Counted from the stretch's first letter, positions 1-9,608 are shown. The stretch: DNA of 64,000 bases from Gemmobacter lanyuensis (GCF_014652355.1 NZ_BMYQ01000002.1:1-64000); one strand, 5' to 3'. Notes: generated by a model not told the origin, from the sequence alone. Numbers and translations: made by a program.

Positions 1-78
1 GTCGTTCGGTGAAGCGGTTTCTAGGCCCATCACCACAAACCCGCAAGAGCAAAAAAGCAGGAGAAACGAAAAAACTTG

Positions 79-110
79 AACAAGGGCCGTGAAAGCCCTT
101 GTTTTATTGG
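79..110. terminator. Bidirectional intrinsic terminator
   Basis: A 9-bp perfect stem (AACAAGGGC, 79-87, with GCCCTTGTT, 95-103) closes a 7-nt loop. It is followed by TTTATT-like sequence on the plus strand and by a T-rich run when read on the minus strand. It lies 45 bp beyond the stop of the minus-strand amidohydrolase gene and probably also ends an unseen plus-strand gene. Bases 1-78 hold no gene I can support. Confidence 0.75.
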
Positions 111-147
111 CATCTTTTCTTCGTCGCGCCCCGTTTTCAGGCGCTTG

Positions 148-1818
148 TCAGGCCAGAATCCCCCCGTCGAAGGTGATCTGGCCCGCACAAATCGTCAGGG
201 CGATTCCGGTTTTTCCGTACGACTCGGCCGGAATGGATTCGAGATCACCGTCGATCACCACCACATCCCCCGCGAGGCCGGGCACCAGACGCCCGGTCAG
301 ACCTTCCCAATGGGCGGCCCAGGCGCCGCCCGCAGTATAGGCGTGCAGCGTTTCCATCAGATCGAGCCGTTCATCGGCGCAATCATCGCCATAGGGCACG
401 CGGGTGAGCGCCGCCTGAAGCCCCCGCATGATGCTGACATCGGTCACGGGCCAGTCCGATGCATAGGCCACGGGTGCGCCATGGTCCTTGAGCGTGCGCC
501 ACAGATAGGCGTCGCGGTGACGGTGGCGGGGGAAGCCCGTGGTCATGGTGGGTTCCATAGGGAAGTCCATCACCCCCGGCGGATGCGGAGGCTGCACGCT
601 GGCGGTGATCCCCAACGCCCCAAGGCGGGGAATATCGGCACGGTCAATCAGCTCGATATGTTCGATGCGGTGGCGCAGGTCGCGCGAACCATTGGCAAGA
701 GCCGCGGCCTCATAGCCATCAATCGTGACCCGCACCGCACCATCACCAATGGCATGCACGGCAATCTGTAGGCCACGCCGGTCAATCTCGGTGCAAATCT
801 GCTTGAATCGGTCTGGGGTGAACAGCGGTTCGGCCCGATGCCCCGGCTTGCCCGGATAGTCATGGAGCATATAGGCGGTGCGGCTGTCGATCACCCCGTC
901 CTGGAACATCTTCACGAAGCCCGAGCAGACCATCTCGGAATTGAAGTCCCGGGTCATCGCCTCGGCCCGGTCCAGTTCGGCCAAGTCCATATGGGGTTTG
1001 AAGTGGAAAGGCACCTTCACCCGCGCGGTCAGACGGCCCTCGGCCTCCATCTCGGACAGCAGGGTCAGGGTGTAGCGGTTGCCATCCATATTCACCATCG
1101 AGGTGATGCCATGCGCCGCCACATGCGCAAGGCCCGCGGCGATCTTGTCCTTGTCGGCGGCGCGTTGCGCGGCATCGGGCCAGGGGTCGGGTTCGCCCCC
1201 GGTGGCGATGCCCAGCTGCAGATGCGCCTCGCCCCCCAGGGCCAGCACGGGGCCGAAGGCCTCAAACTCGCGCAGCTCGCCGGTGGCCAGACCATCCTCG
1301 CCCATCACCACCTCATGCCCGTGGGGCATCTCGGCCCCATGCAGCAGCCCCGCCGCGGTCAGCGCGGCGGTATTGGCCCAGACGGTGTGATGATCAGGGG
1401 CCATCATGGCGATGGGGCGGTCAGGCAGCACGGCGTCCAGATCGTGCCGGGTGACAGGATGGTCAAGGATGCCATATTCCGCCCCCTGCGCCATCAACAG
1501 GGCCTTGTCCGGGTTCGCGGCGGCATATTCGGCGAAGGCGGCGCGCAGGTTTTCCATCCCGTGCAGCCCACCCAGTTGCAGCTGCGTAAGTTCGGCCCCG
1601 CCCAGCACCAGATGCAGGTGGCTTTCGACAAAGCCGGGCAGAACCGTCCGGCCGCCCACATCAATGACCCGCGTTTCCGGCCCCACAAAATGCGCAAGCC
1701 CCGCCACTGTGCCCACCGCCTGCACCCGACCCGCGCGCAGGGCGACAGCCTCGGCCCGGGGGCGGCCCGCGTCCATTGTCAGAACGCGGCCATTGGTCAG
1801 GATCAAATCGGCATGCAT
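148..1818 (-). CDS. YtcJ-like metal-dependent amidohydrolase
   Basis: A 556-residue cytoplasmic protein of the amidohydrolase family 3 (YtcJ/ExoE-like) group. It begins with the family's TNGRVLTMD strand and has the metal-binding HxH in GFVESHLHLVLGG (about residues 63-75). A distal YASDWPV motif carries the catalytic aspartate, and IAVHAIGDGAV holds a further ligand histidine. Length fits the family (about 540-560). The substrate cannot be deduced; relatives hydrolyse formamides, ureas or N-acyl compounds. The gene follows the guanidino-hydrolase gene on the same strand after a 120-bp gap, so the two may act on related nitrogen compounds. That link is inferred from position only. Confidence 0.85.
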   Translation of the reverse strand: MHADLILTNGRVLTMDAGRPRAEAVALRAGRVQAVGTVAGLAHFVGPETRVIDVGGRTVLPGFVESHLHLVLGGAELTQLQLGGLHGMENLRAAFAEYAAANPDKALLMAQGAEYGILDHPVTRHDLDAVLPDRPIAMMAPDHHTVWANTAALTAAGLLHGAEMPHGHEVVMGEDGLATGELREFEAFGPVLALGGEAHLQLGIATGGEPDPWPDAAQRAADKDKIAAGLAHVAAHGITSMVNMDGNRYTLTLLSEMEAEGRLTARVKVPFHFKPHMDLAELDRAEAMTRDFNSEMVCSGFVKMFQDGVIDSRTAYMLHDYPGKPGHRAEPLFTPDRFKQICTEIDRRGLQIAVHAIGDGAVRVTIDGYEAAALANGSRDLRHRIEHIELIDRADIPRLGALGITASVQPPHPPGVMDFPMEPTMTTGFPRHRHRDAYLWRTLKDHGAPVAYASDWPVTDVSIMRGLQAALTRVPYGDDCADERLDLMETLHAYTAGGAWAAHWEGLTGRLVPGLAGDVVVIDGDLESIPAESYGKTGIALTICAGQITFDGGILA

Positions 1819-1938
1819 CGGGAACTCTCCTTGATTTGATCATATGTCGAGACCCAAGCCCCGGCGCCGTCAAGCACGCCGCCGACACCCTGTGTCGCGT
1901 TCCGCCCTATGCCGAAAAATCCACCCACATCCCGCTGA

Positions 1939-2898
1939 TCAGCCCATCGATTCCGCAATGGCGCAGAGCATTTCGAACATGATCGACACGCCAAGGAACG
2001 CAGTCCCACCCGAGGGATCAAAGGGGGGCGAGACCTCAACAAGGTCCGCCCCGACAATCTTCACCCCGCGGAGGCCCTGCGCCACCTGCAGCGCCTGCCA
2101 GCTGGTCGGGCCACCCACCTCGGGCGTGCCGGTACCGGGCGCATAGGCCGGATCGACAAAGTCGATGTCGTAGCTCACGTAGGTTTCGCGTCCGGCGGCG
2201 CGGTCCCGCGCCTCGACCATCACATCTTCGGGGCCGCGGGCGTGAAATTCCTCAATCGGGATGACGCGGATCCCTACGGCCGTGGCGAAATCGCGGTCTT
2301 CACTGTCATAGGCGGTGCCGCGGATGCCGATCATGGTGACGCGTTGGGGGTCCAGCAGCCCCTCTTCCACCGCGCGGCGGAAGGGTGTGCCATGGGTATA
2401 CATGGTGCCGCCGAAATAGCTGTGGAACAGATCGGTGTGGCTGTCGAAGTGGATCATCCCCAGCGGCCGGTCGCGCGCCAGCGCCCGCAGGATGGGAAGG
2501 CTGCACAGATGATCGCCCCCTGCGGTCAGCGGCACGATGCCCAGATCGCGCACGCGGCTATAGAACAGCTCCATCCGGCGCAGACTGTCCAGAACATCGG
2601 CCGGGTTGGGCCCCACATCGCCCAGATCGGCGCAGCGCACCCGTTCAAAGGGGCGCACCCCGGTGATGCCGTTCTGCGCGCGGATCATGGTCGAGGCATC
2701 GCGCAACTGCCGCGGCCCATGGCGCGGGCCGGGTCGGTTGGTGGTGCCCCCATCCCAGGGAGCGCCAATCAGGCCGACCTGCACCTCGGCGATGCGCGGG
2801 TGATCCAGCGGCACATGAGGCAGGCGCATGAAGCTTGGCACACCGGCAAAGCGCGGCAGATCAAAGCCGGAGACAGGGGTGAAAAATCCGTCTGACAT
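1939..2898 (-). CDS. Ureohydrolase (agmatinase / guanidinobutyrase type)
   Basis: A 319-residue arginase/agmatinase-superfamily protein that removes urea from a guanidino substrate using two Mn ions. Metal-binding motifs are present in order: GGDH (about 128-131), HFDSHTD (about 150-156) and SYDIDFVDP (about 243-251), followed by the PGTGTPEVGG segment. The second motif reads DSHTD where true arginases and many agmatinases have DAHxD. That form is frequent in guanidinobutyrase- and guanidinopropionase-like enzymes, so agmatinase is only one possibility. It is the upstream gene of a likely pair with the amidohydrolase and is divergent from the bactofilin gene. Confidence 0.85.
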   Translation of the reverse strand: MSDGFFTPVSGFDLPRFAGVPSFMRLPHVPLDHPRIAEVQVGLIGAPWDGGTTNRPGPRHGPRQLRDASTMIRAQNGITGVRPFERVRCADLGDVGPNPADVLDSLRRMELFYSRVRDLGIVPLTAGGDHLCSLPILRALARDRPLGMIHFDSHTDLFHSYFGGTMYTHGTPFRRAVEEGLLDPQRVTMIGIRGTAYDSEDRDFATAVGIRVIPIEEFHARGPEDVMVEARDRAAGRETYVSYDIDFVDPAYAPGTGTPEVGGPTSWQALQVAQGLRGVKIVGADLVEVSPPFDPSGGTAFLGVSIMFEMLCAIAESMG

Positions 2899-3059
2899 TC
2901 GGGATGACCCTTGAAAAGGTGGCGGATTGCGTCACAAGACCACCCGCAGCCCGGTCTGTCATGCCGGAAAACGACACCGGGGTCGGGCGCGCCCTGCCCC
3001 GGCCCTTGACCCCCGCCCCAAGCTTTGCCTCAATCCCCAAAACCGAACAGGACGCCGCC

Positions 3060-3404
3060 ATGACCCTTCCGCCCGAATCGCACCGCCCCAGCGCGGGACG
3101 TTCCTATATTGCCCCAGATGTGGAGATCACCGGCGACATCGGCTCTGACGGCACGGTGGAAATTCAGGGCCGCGTGCAGGGCAAGATCACCGCACGCACC
3201 CTTGTTCTGGGGCCCGAAGGCCAGGTCAACGGCACCATCGCCGCCGAAACTGTCGATCTGCGCGGCAAGGTTGATGGCAAGATCAGCGGCGCGGCCCTGA
3301 CACTGCGGTCCACCGCGCAGGTGCAGGCCGACAGCAGCTATCAGACGCTTGCCATCGAAAACGGCGCCCGCGTCGAAGGCCGCTTCACCCGCGCGAAGGG
3401 CTGA
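3060..3404 (+). CDS. Bactofilin (polymer-forming cytoskeletal protein)
   Basis: A 114-residue small bactofilin. Starting at residue 15 it has the right-handed beta-helix pattern of short hydrophobic rungs (YIAPDVEITGDI, VEIQGRVQGKI, LVLGPEGQVNGTI, VDLRGKVDGKI). Bactofilins polymerise without nucleotide and scaffold envelope proteins. The open frame extends upstream to 2904, but that extension is proline-rich and unlike the family, so the ATG at 3060, directly before MTLPPESHRPSAGRSYI, is preferred. The 3' end overlaps the convergent thioesterase gene by 20 nt. Confidence 0.8.
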   Translation: MTLPPESHRPSAGRSYIAPDVEITGDIGSDGTVEIQGRVQGKITARTLVLGPEGQVNGTIAAETVDLRGKVDGKISGAALTLRSTAQVQADSSYQTLAIENGARVEGRFTRAKG

Positions 3405-3807
3405 CCGGCGGGATGGAATAGGTCAGGCTGGCCCGGGCAATCGGGTCAGCCCCCCCTTCGGAATAAACCAGCACATCGCCCACGGCCAGAACCCGGCCCA
3501 GCTTGTGGATGCGGGTTTTCGCGATCAGGTCACGCCCCGCCGCGGGTTTCCGCATGAAATCGATGCTGCAACCGGTAGTCACGGCCAATGCCTGCGGGCC
3601 GATGCGCGACAGAAGGGCCAGATAGAAGGCCACATCCGCCAGCGCAAAGATCGACGGTCCCGACACCGTGCCCCCCGGACGCAGATGGCGGTCTTCGACC
3701 TTCAGCCGCAGGGTCAGTTCGGTCGCATCCACAGCGTCGACCACGAAATCGCCAGCCACCTGCGGAAACTCTGCCGCAAGGAAAGCCTGAAGGGCATTCA
3801 CGTCCAA
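3385..3807 (-). CDS. PaaI-family hotdog thioesterase
   Basis: A 140-residue single hotdog-fold protein of the acyl-CoA thioesterase PaaI type. It shows the family core RPGGTVSGPSIFALADVAFYLAL (central helix) followed by TTGCSIDFMRKPAAGRDLIA, as in uncharacterised thioesterases fused to or near aromatic-acid pathways. No pathway partner is adjacent, so the physiological substrate is unknown. It reads in the same direction as the DUF4202 gene (14-bp gap) and probably shares its transcript; its end overlaps the bactofilin gene convergently. Confidence 0.8.
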   Translation of the reverse strand: MDVNALQAFLAAEFPQVAGDFVVDAVDATELTLRLKVEDRHLRPGGTVSGPSIFALADVAFYLALLSRIGPQALAVTTGCSIDFMRKPAAGRDLIAKTRIHKLGRVLAVGDVLVYSEGGADPIARASLTYSIPPVSPSRG

Positions 3808-3821
3808 GGTCTGTCTCCTGC

Positions 3822-4394
3822 TCAGTGGTCGCCGGCGCTGCGGATGGCCTCGGCCAGCGCCTCGGGCAGGGCAAATTCGGCCAGCGCACGCGCACGCCCC
3901 TCGGCTGACATCTTGCGCGCCGTCTTGGCCACGATCTCGATCATGTTGTCATCGGGGTGCGTGGCTGCGAAGCCCGCGAAGTAAAACTGGATGAAGACAA
4001 AGCAGATCACATCTTCCAGCGCCTGCACCTCGGGGTCGCGCTTGATGCCTTCCTTCCGCAACAGAACGCCGACCCGCTCCTGTTCGGCATCGGTATAGCC
4101 TGCATCCGCCATGATCCCCGCAACCCGCGCGGCATGGCGGCGGGCCTGTTCGCGGCGCCATTCGAAATAGCCGGTCTTGCCTTCGGGATAGGCCGAGCGC
4201 GGCAAAAGCCAGCGTTCCACATGCTGCCCGCGCGCGGCAATCTGCAGCACCTCGCCCGCGTCGGGGAACAATCGTGCGAGTTCCGCGCTCATCCGTTCGC
4301 CGTAAAGAAGTGCGGCGGGGCGCCCGGCCTCTTGCGTCGGATCGCCTGCATTCGCCGCGTCGATGGCGGCCAGTGCCGCTGCCAGATTGCCCAT
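3822..4394 (-). CDS. DUF4202 domain protein
   Basis: A 190-residue alpha-helical protein matching the DUF4202 family. Characteristic segments are AAIDAANAGDP near the N terminus, LQIAARGQHVERWLLPRSAYPEGKTGYFEWR in the middle and LEDVICFVFIQFYF near the C terminus. No function is established. The ATG at 4394 was chosen over the upstream one at 4445 because GAGGGAGG precedes it at ribosome-binding distance and the family begins with the aligned MGNLAAALAAIDAAN segment. Confidence 0.8.
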   Translation of the reverse strand: MGNLAAALAAIDAANAGDPTQEAGRPAALLYGERMSAELARLFPDAGEVLQIAARGQHVERWLLPRSAYPEGKTGYFEWRREQARRHAARVAGIMADAGYTDAEQERVGVLLRKEGIKRDPEVQALEDVICFVFIQFYFAGFAATHPDDNMIEIVAKTARKMSAEGRARALAEFALPEALAEAIRSAGDH

Positions 4395-4454
4395 CCGTGC
4401 CTCCCTCTTTTGTGCCAGATTGCGGCGGGGCGCGGCCGGGCGCAAGGCAGAAGC

Positions 4455-4483
4455 AAAACGCCGCCCGGTTGGGGCGGCGTTTC
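4455..4483 (-). terminator. Terminator of the RND efflux operon
   Basis: A GC-rich stem (AAACGCCGCCC, 4456-4466, with GGGCGGCGTTT, 4472-4482) lies directly after the efflux pump stop codon. Read on the minus strand the stem is followed by TTTTGCTT, as expected of an intrinsic terminator. Confidence 0.75.
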
Positions 4484-4485
4484 AT

Positions 4486-7400
4486 TCATTCAGCCACGAT
4501 CAGCTTGGGCTTGCCTTCCGGCGGGTTGGGCCTGCGGCTTTCCAGCTGCGAGACCCGCGCCTCCAGATCGGTCAACTCCTTGGTCACGGCCTCGGCGCCC
4601 AGCACCTCAAGCTCATGCTCTTTCGGGCCGATGAAGCCGCGCGACAACCGCACCAGCAGCCGCGACAGATCATCCATGATCAGGAAGAAGGCCGGAACCA
4701 CCACCAGCGACAGCACGGTCGACACGATGATCCCGCCGATCACGGCGGTGGCCATGGGTGCGCGGAAGGCCCCGCCCTCCCCCACACCAAGCGCCGAAGG
4801 CAGCATCCCCGCCGACATGGCGATCGAGGTCATGACGATGGGCTGCGCGCGCTTGTGCCCGGCCTCCATCACCGCCTTCGCCCGGTCCATGCCCTGATTC
4901 CGCATCTCGATGGCAAAGTCGATCAGCAGAATGGCGTTCTTGGTCACGATCCCCATCAGCATCAGAATGCCGATCAGCACCGGCATCGACAGCGCCGAAT
5001 TGGTCAGGATCAGCGCCCCGGCCACCCCGCCAATCGCCAGCGGCAGCGAGAAAAGGATGGTGAAGGGCTGAATCACCGACCGGAACAGCAGGATCAGCAC
5101 CGTCAGCACCAGCATGAGGCCCATCAGCATGGCATTGCCAAAGCTGGCCATCAGTTCCTGCTGCACCTCGGCATCGCCCGCCTCGGCCACACGGACCGAA
5201 GGCGGAAGCTCGACCGAGGACACGATCTCATTGAACCGCGCCGTGGCCGTATCCAGTGCAATCCCCACCGGCAAGTTGGCCCCGATGGTCGCCTTGCGTT
5301 CGCGGTTCAGACGCTCCACCACCGACGGCCCTTGGGCGATGGTGATATCCGCCACCGCATTCAGCGGCACCGTGCCCCCGGTGACGGTGGCCACCTTCAG
5401 CGCACCGATCCGGGCGATATCGCCCCGCGTGGCATCATTGAAGCGCACGCGGACCGGGATCTGCCGGTTGTCGATGGTCAGCTTGGCCAGCGCCGCATCA
5501 TAATCCCCGATGGTCGCCACCCGCAGCACATCGGCAATCGCGGCGGTCGTCACACCCAGACGGGCAGCTTCCTCAAGCTTCGGTTCGATGTGCAGTTCCG
5601 GCCGCGGCAGTGCGCCTTCCGACCCCACATTCGCCAGCAGCGGATCGCCCGAAAGCGCCCCTTCCAGCAAGGCCACGGCGGTGTTCAGATCGGCCTCACT
5701 GTTCGACAGGATCGAGAACGACAGATCGCGCTGCCCCCGGTCGTTCAGCTTCACGATACGCGAATCCGGCACCTTGTGCAGCAGGGTGAAAATTTCGGCC
5801 TCGATCTCATTCTGCGGGCGTTCGCGGCCAGCGCTTTGCACCTCGGGGACGATCCAAGACAGAACCGGGATGCTGTTCCCGATCTTGCCCAGCTTGTGCA
5901 GCAACGAATGGTCCAGTTTCTCCAGCAGCACCACGATCGACGCGCGGCGCAGGTCCAGATCCCCGGTGGGAGAGCTGCCCCCCACCACCAGCACACCACG
6001 CACGCCTTCGACATTGCGGATCAGCGCCGTCATCTCATCGGTGGTGCGTTCGGTTTCCTGAAGCGTGGTGCCCGGCGGCAGTTCGACCGACACGGAAATC
6101 CGGCTCACATCCTCGGGCGGCATGAAGCTGCCCGGCACTTGCAGCATGAAGAAGATCGACACCGCCAGCGCACCGAAGGCCCCTAGCAGGGTCAGATACT
6201 GGTGCCGCGTGGTCAGCGCGACCAGCCGCAGGTAATTGCGCATGGCCCAGCCGTCTTCGTGGTCTCCATGGCCTGCGGCATCCTTCGGTTTCATCAGATA
6301 AGCGGCCATCATCGGTGTGATGAGACGGGCCACCAACAAGGAGAACGCCACCGCTATGGCGACGGTCATGCCGAATTGTCGGAAATACTGCCCCGGAATC
6401 CCCGGCATGAAGCTGACAGGCACGAAGACCGCGATGATGGTGAAGGTGGTCGCAATCACCGCAAGGCCGATCTCGTCCGCGGCCTCGATGGCGGCGCGAT
6501 AGGGTGATTTGCCCATTCGGATGTGGCGGGCGATGTTCTCGATCTCGACGATGGCGTCATCGACCAGAATGCCCGTTGCCAGCGTAATCGCCAGGAAGGA
6601 CACGAGGTTGAGCGAGAAGCCCAGCATATCCATCAGCCAGAAGGTCGGTACCGCCGAAAGCGGCAGCGCCATGGCCGAGATCAGCGTCGCGCGCCAGTTC
6701 CGCAGGAAGGCAAAGACAACCAGCACCGCCAGCAGCGCCCCTTCCAGCAGGGTATGCAGCGCGGATTCGTAGTTGCCGTAGGTGTAGAAAACCGTGTCAT
6801 CGACCAACTCGATCCCCACGCCTGGGTTGGCGGCGCGCAACTCATCCAGCGTCTGGTTCACGGTTTCAGCGACCGAAACCTCGGATGCGCCCTTGGCACG
6901 GAAGACAGCAAAGGTCACGACCGGCTTGCCGTCGAACCGCACGAAGGACCGCAGTTCCTCATAGGTGTCGGTGATGGTTCCCAGTTCCGACAAGCGGACA
7001 TGGCGGCCATTCCCCACGGCGATCATGGTGTTGGACAGGGTCTGCACGGTCTGGGCATTGCCCAGCGTCCGGATCGCCTGTTCGCTGACGCCCAGTTCGG
7101 CGCGGCCCGAGCCGACATTGGTATTCGTCGCCCGCAGTTGCGCGCTGACGGTTTGCGCCGTCACCCCCCAGGAGCCGAGCTTGACCGGGTCCAGCTCGAT
7201 ACGGATTTCGCGGTCGGCCCCGCCATAGCGATCGACCTTGCCCACCCCGGCGCGGCCCTGCAGCGCGCGCTTGATGGTGTCATCCACAAACCAGGACAGT
7301 TCCTCCATCGTCATGTTCGGCGCGGTGACGGCATAAGTCAGGATCGCCTGCCCCTCGACGTCCACGCGGCTGACGATGGGTTCATCGACATCGGCAGGCA

Positions 7401-7755
7401 GGCTGCCGCGGATCTTGTCGATGGCATCTTTCACATCCTGCACGGCCTTGTCGGTGGGCACTTCCATGCGGAATTCCACCAGCGTCTGCGACTGGCCGTC
7501 GGTGATCTTGGTGGTGATGTTCTTCACCCCCGAGATGCCCGAGATCGAATCCTCGACCTCCTTGGCGACCTGCGTCTCAAGCTCGGCCGGGGCGGCACCG
7601 CCCTGCGAAACCGTCACCGCCACAAGCGGGACGTCGATATTGGGAAAGCGGGTGATCGGCAGCGTGTTGAAGCTTTGCCAGCCGAAGAGCATCAGCATCA
7701 CAAAGGCCAAAAGCGGTGCGACCGGGTTCCGGATCGCCCATGCGGAGAAGTTCAT
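4486..7755 (-). CDS. RND multidrug efflux inner-membrane transporter
   Basis: A 1089-residue AcrB/MexB-type (HAE1) proton-driven pump. It has an N-terminal transmembrane helix (AIRNPVAPLLAFVMLMLFGWQSF) and two large periplasmic porter domains. The TM4 segment SLNLVSFLAITLATGILVDDAIVEIENI carries the paired aspartates of the proton relay. A second helix block contains GIVTKNAILLIDFA. A C-terminal coiled tail follows (LTDLEARVSQLESR). It is the last gene of the tetR-adaptor-pump operon, 10 bp after the adaptor. No outer-membrane factor gene is nearby, so a TolC-like protein elsewhere is presumably shared. Confidence 0.93.
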   Translation of the reverse strand: MNFSAWAIRNPVAPLLAFVMLMLFGWQSFNTLPITRFPNIDVPLVAVTVSQGGAAPAELETQVAKEVEDSISGISGVKNITTKITDGQSQTLVEFRMEVPTDKAVQDVKDAIDKIRGSLPADVDEPIVSRVDVEGQAILTYAVTAPNMTMEELSWFVDDTIKRALQGRAGVGKVDRYGGADREIRIELDPVKLGSWGVTAQTVSAQLRATNTNVGSGRAELGVSEQAIRTLGNAQTVQTLSNTMIAVGNGRHVRLSELGTITDTYEELRSFVRFDGKPVVTFAVFRAKGASEVSVAETVNQTLDELRAANPGVGIELVDDTVFYTYGNYESALHTLLEGALLAVLVVFAFLRNWRATLISAMALPLSAVPTFWLMDMLGFSLNLVSFLAITLATGILVDDAIVEIENIARHIRMGKSPYRAAIEAADEIGLAVIATTFTIIAVFVPVSFMPGIPGQYFRQFGMTVAIAVAFSLLVARLITPMMAAYLMKPKDAAGHGDHEDGWAMRNYLRLVALTTRHQYLTLLGAFGALAVSIFFMLQVPGSFMPPEDVSRISVSVELPPGTTLQETERTTDEMTALIRNVEGVRGVLVVGGSSPTGDLDLRRASIVVLLEKLDHSLLHKLGKIGNSIPVLSWIVPEVQSAGRERPQNEIEAEIFTLLHKVPDSRIVKLNDRGQRDLSFSILSNSEADLNTAVALLEGALSGDPLLANVGSEGALPRPELHIEPKLEEAARLGVTTAAIADVLRVATIGDYDAALAKLTIDNRQIPVRVRFNDATRGDIARIGALKVATVTGGTVPLNAVADITIAQGPSVVERLNRERKATIGANLPVGIALDTATARFNEIVSSVELPPSVRVAEAGDAEVQQELMASFGNAMLMGLMLVLTVLILLFRSVIQPFTILFSLPLAIGGVAGALILTNSALSMPVLIGILMLMGIVTKNAILLIDFAIEMRNQGMDRAKAVMEAGHKRAQPIVMTSIAMSAGMLPSALGVGEGGAFRAPMATAVIGGIIVSTVLSLVVVPAFFLIMDDLSRLLVRLSRGFIGPKEHELEVLGAEAVTKELTDLEARVSQLESRRPNPPEGKPKLIVAE

Positions 7756-7765
7756 CGCCCGTCCC

Positions 7766-8953
7766 TCACTGCGTTCCGGCCAGAACCGCGTTCACGCGAT
7801 CCCCATCGCGCACGAAGGCGCCGGCCTTGGTCACCACCTGATCGCCCTCGGCCAGGCCAGAGCGGATCTCTACCAAACCGCCATCGCGGATTCCGGTTTC
7901 CACCTGCACCTGGCTGACCACGCCATTCGTCACTTTCATGACGCTTGCGCCCTGGGCCGAGGCACCCACCGCCGTCACCGGCACGGCCAGCGTCTCGCGC
8001 TCGGCCGCAAGGATTTCGGCATCGGCATACATCCCGGCGCGCACGACGCGGGCATTGTCCACCGTGATCCGCGCCGTGCCCAGCCGGGTCGAGGTGTTCA
8101 CGCCGGGTTCCACCAGACGCACGGTGCCGCGCAGCGGTTCGGCCATTCCGACGGTGCGGATGGTCGCGCTCATACCCTGTTGCAGCTTGACCAGATCGGA
8201 TTCGGCAATCTCGGCCTTCACCTCCAGCGCGCCATCCTTCATCAAGGTGAACATCGCCTGACCCGCGGCACTGGCCACGGCACCCACCTGGGCGTTACGG
8301 GCCAGAACCTCGCCCGCCACAGGCGCCACAACCTTGGTCCGCGTCAGGTTCAGTTCCACATTGGCCAGCTGCGCCTCGGCGCTTTCGACCTGGGCCTGTG
8401 CCGATTCCAGCGTTTGCTGCGATGCCGTCGCGCGCGCGGCGGCGGCGGTTGCCGCGGCCAGCGCCTGATCCAGCGCCGCCTGACTTGCATTGCCTGACTT
8501 GTTCAGCGCGCGGGTCCGATCCGCCACGCGCTGCGCCTCATCGGCCGAGGCGCGGGTTTCCAGCACCCCTGCTTCGGCCTGCGCGACCGAAGCCCGCGCC
8601 GCCGCCAGCGCCGCCTTCAGCTGGCTGCGCTGCAATTCCAGCGTCGAGGTGGACAGCCGCGCCAGAACCTGACCGGCCTCGACATAATCGCCAACATCGG
8701 CCTCAAGCGTCTCGATGGGCTGGCCTTCGACCAGAGGCTGCACCAGCACCTCTTCCACCGCGCCAACCAGACCGCCCGCGATCACACGATCTTTCAGCAT
8801 CTGGCGCGTCACCTGCGACACCGAAATCGCGGGCAAGGCCTCTTGAACAGCAGGTTGTTCCGCCGTGGGGGCGGCTGCCTCGGCCCAGGCGAATCCCGGT
8901 GCGCCCGCCAAGGCCACGGCCAGAGCAAAATTGAATTTCCGCATCTTTTTCAT
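7766..8953 (-). CDS. RND efflux periplasmic adaptor (MFP)
   Basis: A 395-residue membrane-fusion protein that joins the RND pump to an outer-membrane channel. A signal peptide (FNFALAVALAGAPGFAWAEA) precedes a lipoyl half (EALPAISVSQVTRQMLKDRV...ETLEADVGDYVEAGQVLARL), a long alanine-rich coiled-coil hairpin (about 110-210), the second lipoyl half (TKVVAPVAGEVLARNAQVG) and beta-barrel domains. Its start overlaps the tetR stop by 4 nt (ATGA), indicating translational coupling. Confidence 0.92.
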   Translation of the reverse strand: MKKMRKFNFALAVALAGAPGFAWAEAAAPTAEQPAVQEALPAISVSQVTRQMLKDRVIAGGLVGAVEEVLVQPLVEGQPIETLEADVGDYVEAGQVLARLSTSTLELQRSQLKAALAAARASVAQAEAGVLETRASADEAQRVADRTRALNKSGNASQAALDQALAAATAAAARATASQQTLESAQAQVESAEAQLANVELNLTRTKVVAPVAGEVLARNAQVGAVASAAGQAMFTLMKDGALEVKAEIAESDLVKLQQGMSATIRTVGMAEPLRGTVRLVEPGVNTSTRLGTARITVDNARVVRAGMYADAEILAAERETLAVPVTAVGASAQGASVMKVTNGVVSQVQVETGIRDGGLVEIRSGLAEGDQVVTKAGAFVRDGDRVNAVLAGTQ

Positions 8954-9591
8954 TCCTTTGCCTTCGCCGCCGCCACCTCGTCGAGGATGACGTCAATAAT
9001 ACGTTGCACCAATTTGATCAGATCGGCCCGCTGTGGGTTTTCACCGCGATTGCCCTGCATGGCCACGGCCTTGACCAGCATCACCGCCATCGTGGCATGC
9101 GCGCCGAAGCGGCGTTCGGCCGCGTCCTGCGACAGCCCGGTGATGCGCGCAAAGACCAGCGTAAGGTAGCGGCTGATGTCGCGCTCCATCCCCTGCACCA
9201 CGGCGGCGATTTCCGGCTTGCGGGCCGCCGCTGCGTTGATCTCGGCCCAGAGCGTGCCATCCCCGCAGCCCTGCGATTCTTCGGCGACCCGCTGATGCAG
9301 ACCGTAGCGCAGGGCGAGGAAGGGATCGGGCGCCTGCAGCACCTCCGAGAATTTCTGGTCCACCTCGGTCAGATCGCGGCGGATGAGCGCCTCGACCATC
9401 GCAGCCTTGGAGGGGAAGTAACGGTAGAAATTGCCCACGCTCATGCCCGCCGCCCGCGCGAGTTCCTGCATCGACGCGCCATCAAAGCCACGTTCGGCAA
9501 AGGTGGTACGGATGCTGTCGAGGATCTCTTCCTCGCGTGGCCTTGGGGGGACGGACGGGTCCGTCTGGGTCGTGGAAAGCAGCACCGACAT
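8950..9591 (-). CDS. TetR-family repressor of the efflux operon
   Basis: A 213-residue TetR/AcrR regulator with the N-terminal helix-turn-helix (ILDSIRTTFAERGFDGASMQELARAAGMSVGNFYRYFPSKAAM, about residues 23-65) and a divergent ligand-binding C domain. The frame is open back to 9729, but the start at 9591 fits the family because only about 20 residues then precede the DNA-binding domain. It is the first gene of the operon with the adaptor and pump, and a palindromic operator candidate lies just upstream. Autoregulation with derepression by a pump substrate is the usual logic and is inferred here. Confidence 0.88.
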   Translation of the reverse strand: MSVLLSTTQTDPSVPPRPREEEILDSIRTTFAERGFDGASMQELARAAGMSVGNFYRYFPSKAAMVEALIRRDLTEVDQKFSEVLQAPDPFLALRYGLHQRVAEESQGCGDGTLWAEINAAAARKPEIAAVVQGMERDISRYLTLVFARITGLSQDAAERRFGAHATMAVMLVKAVAMQGNRGENPQRADLIKLVQRIIDVILDEVAAAKAKE

Positions 9592-9608
9592 GGGCGCGAG
9601 TCTCCGGA

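Noticed and set aside
1-78. 3' end of an upstream gene
   Set aside because: Too short to identify a frame or family with confidence.
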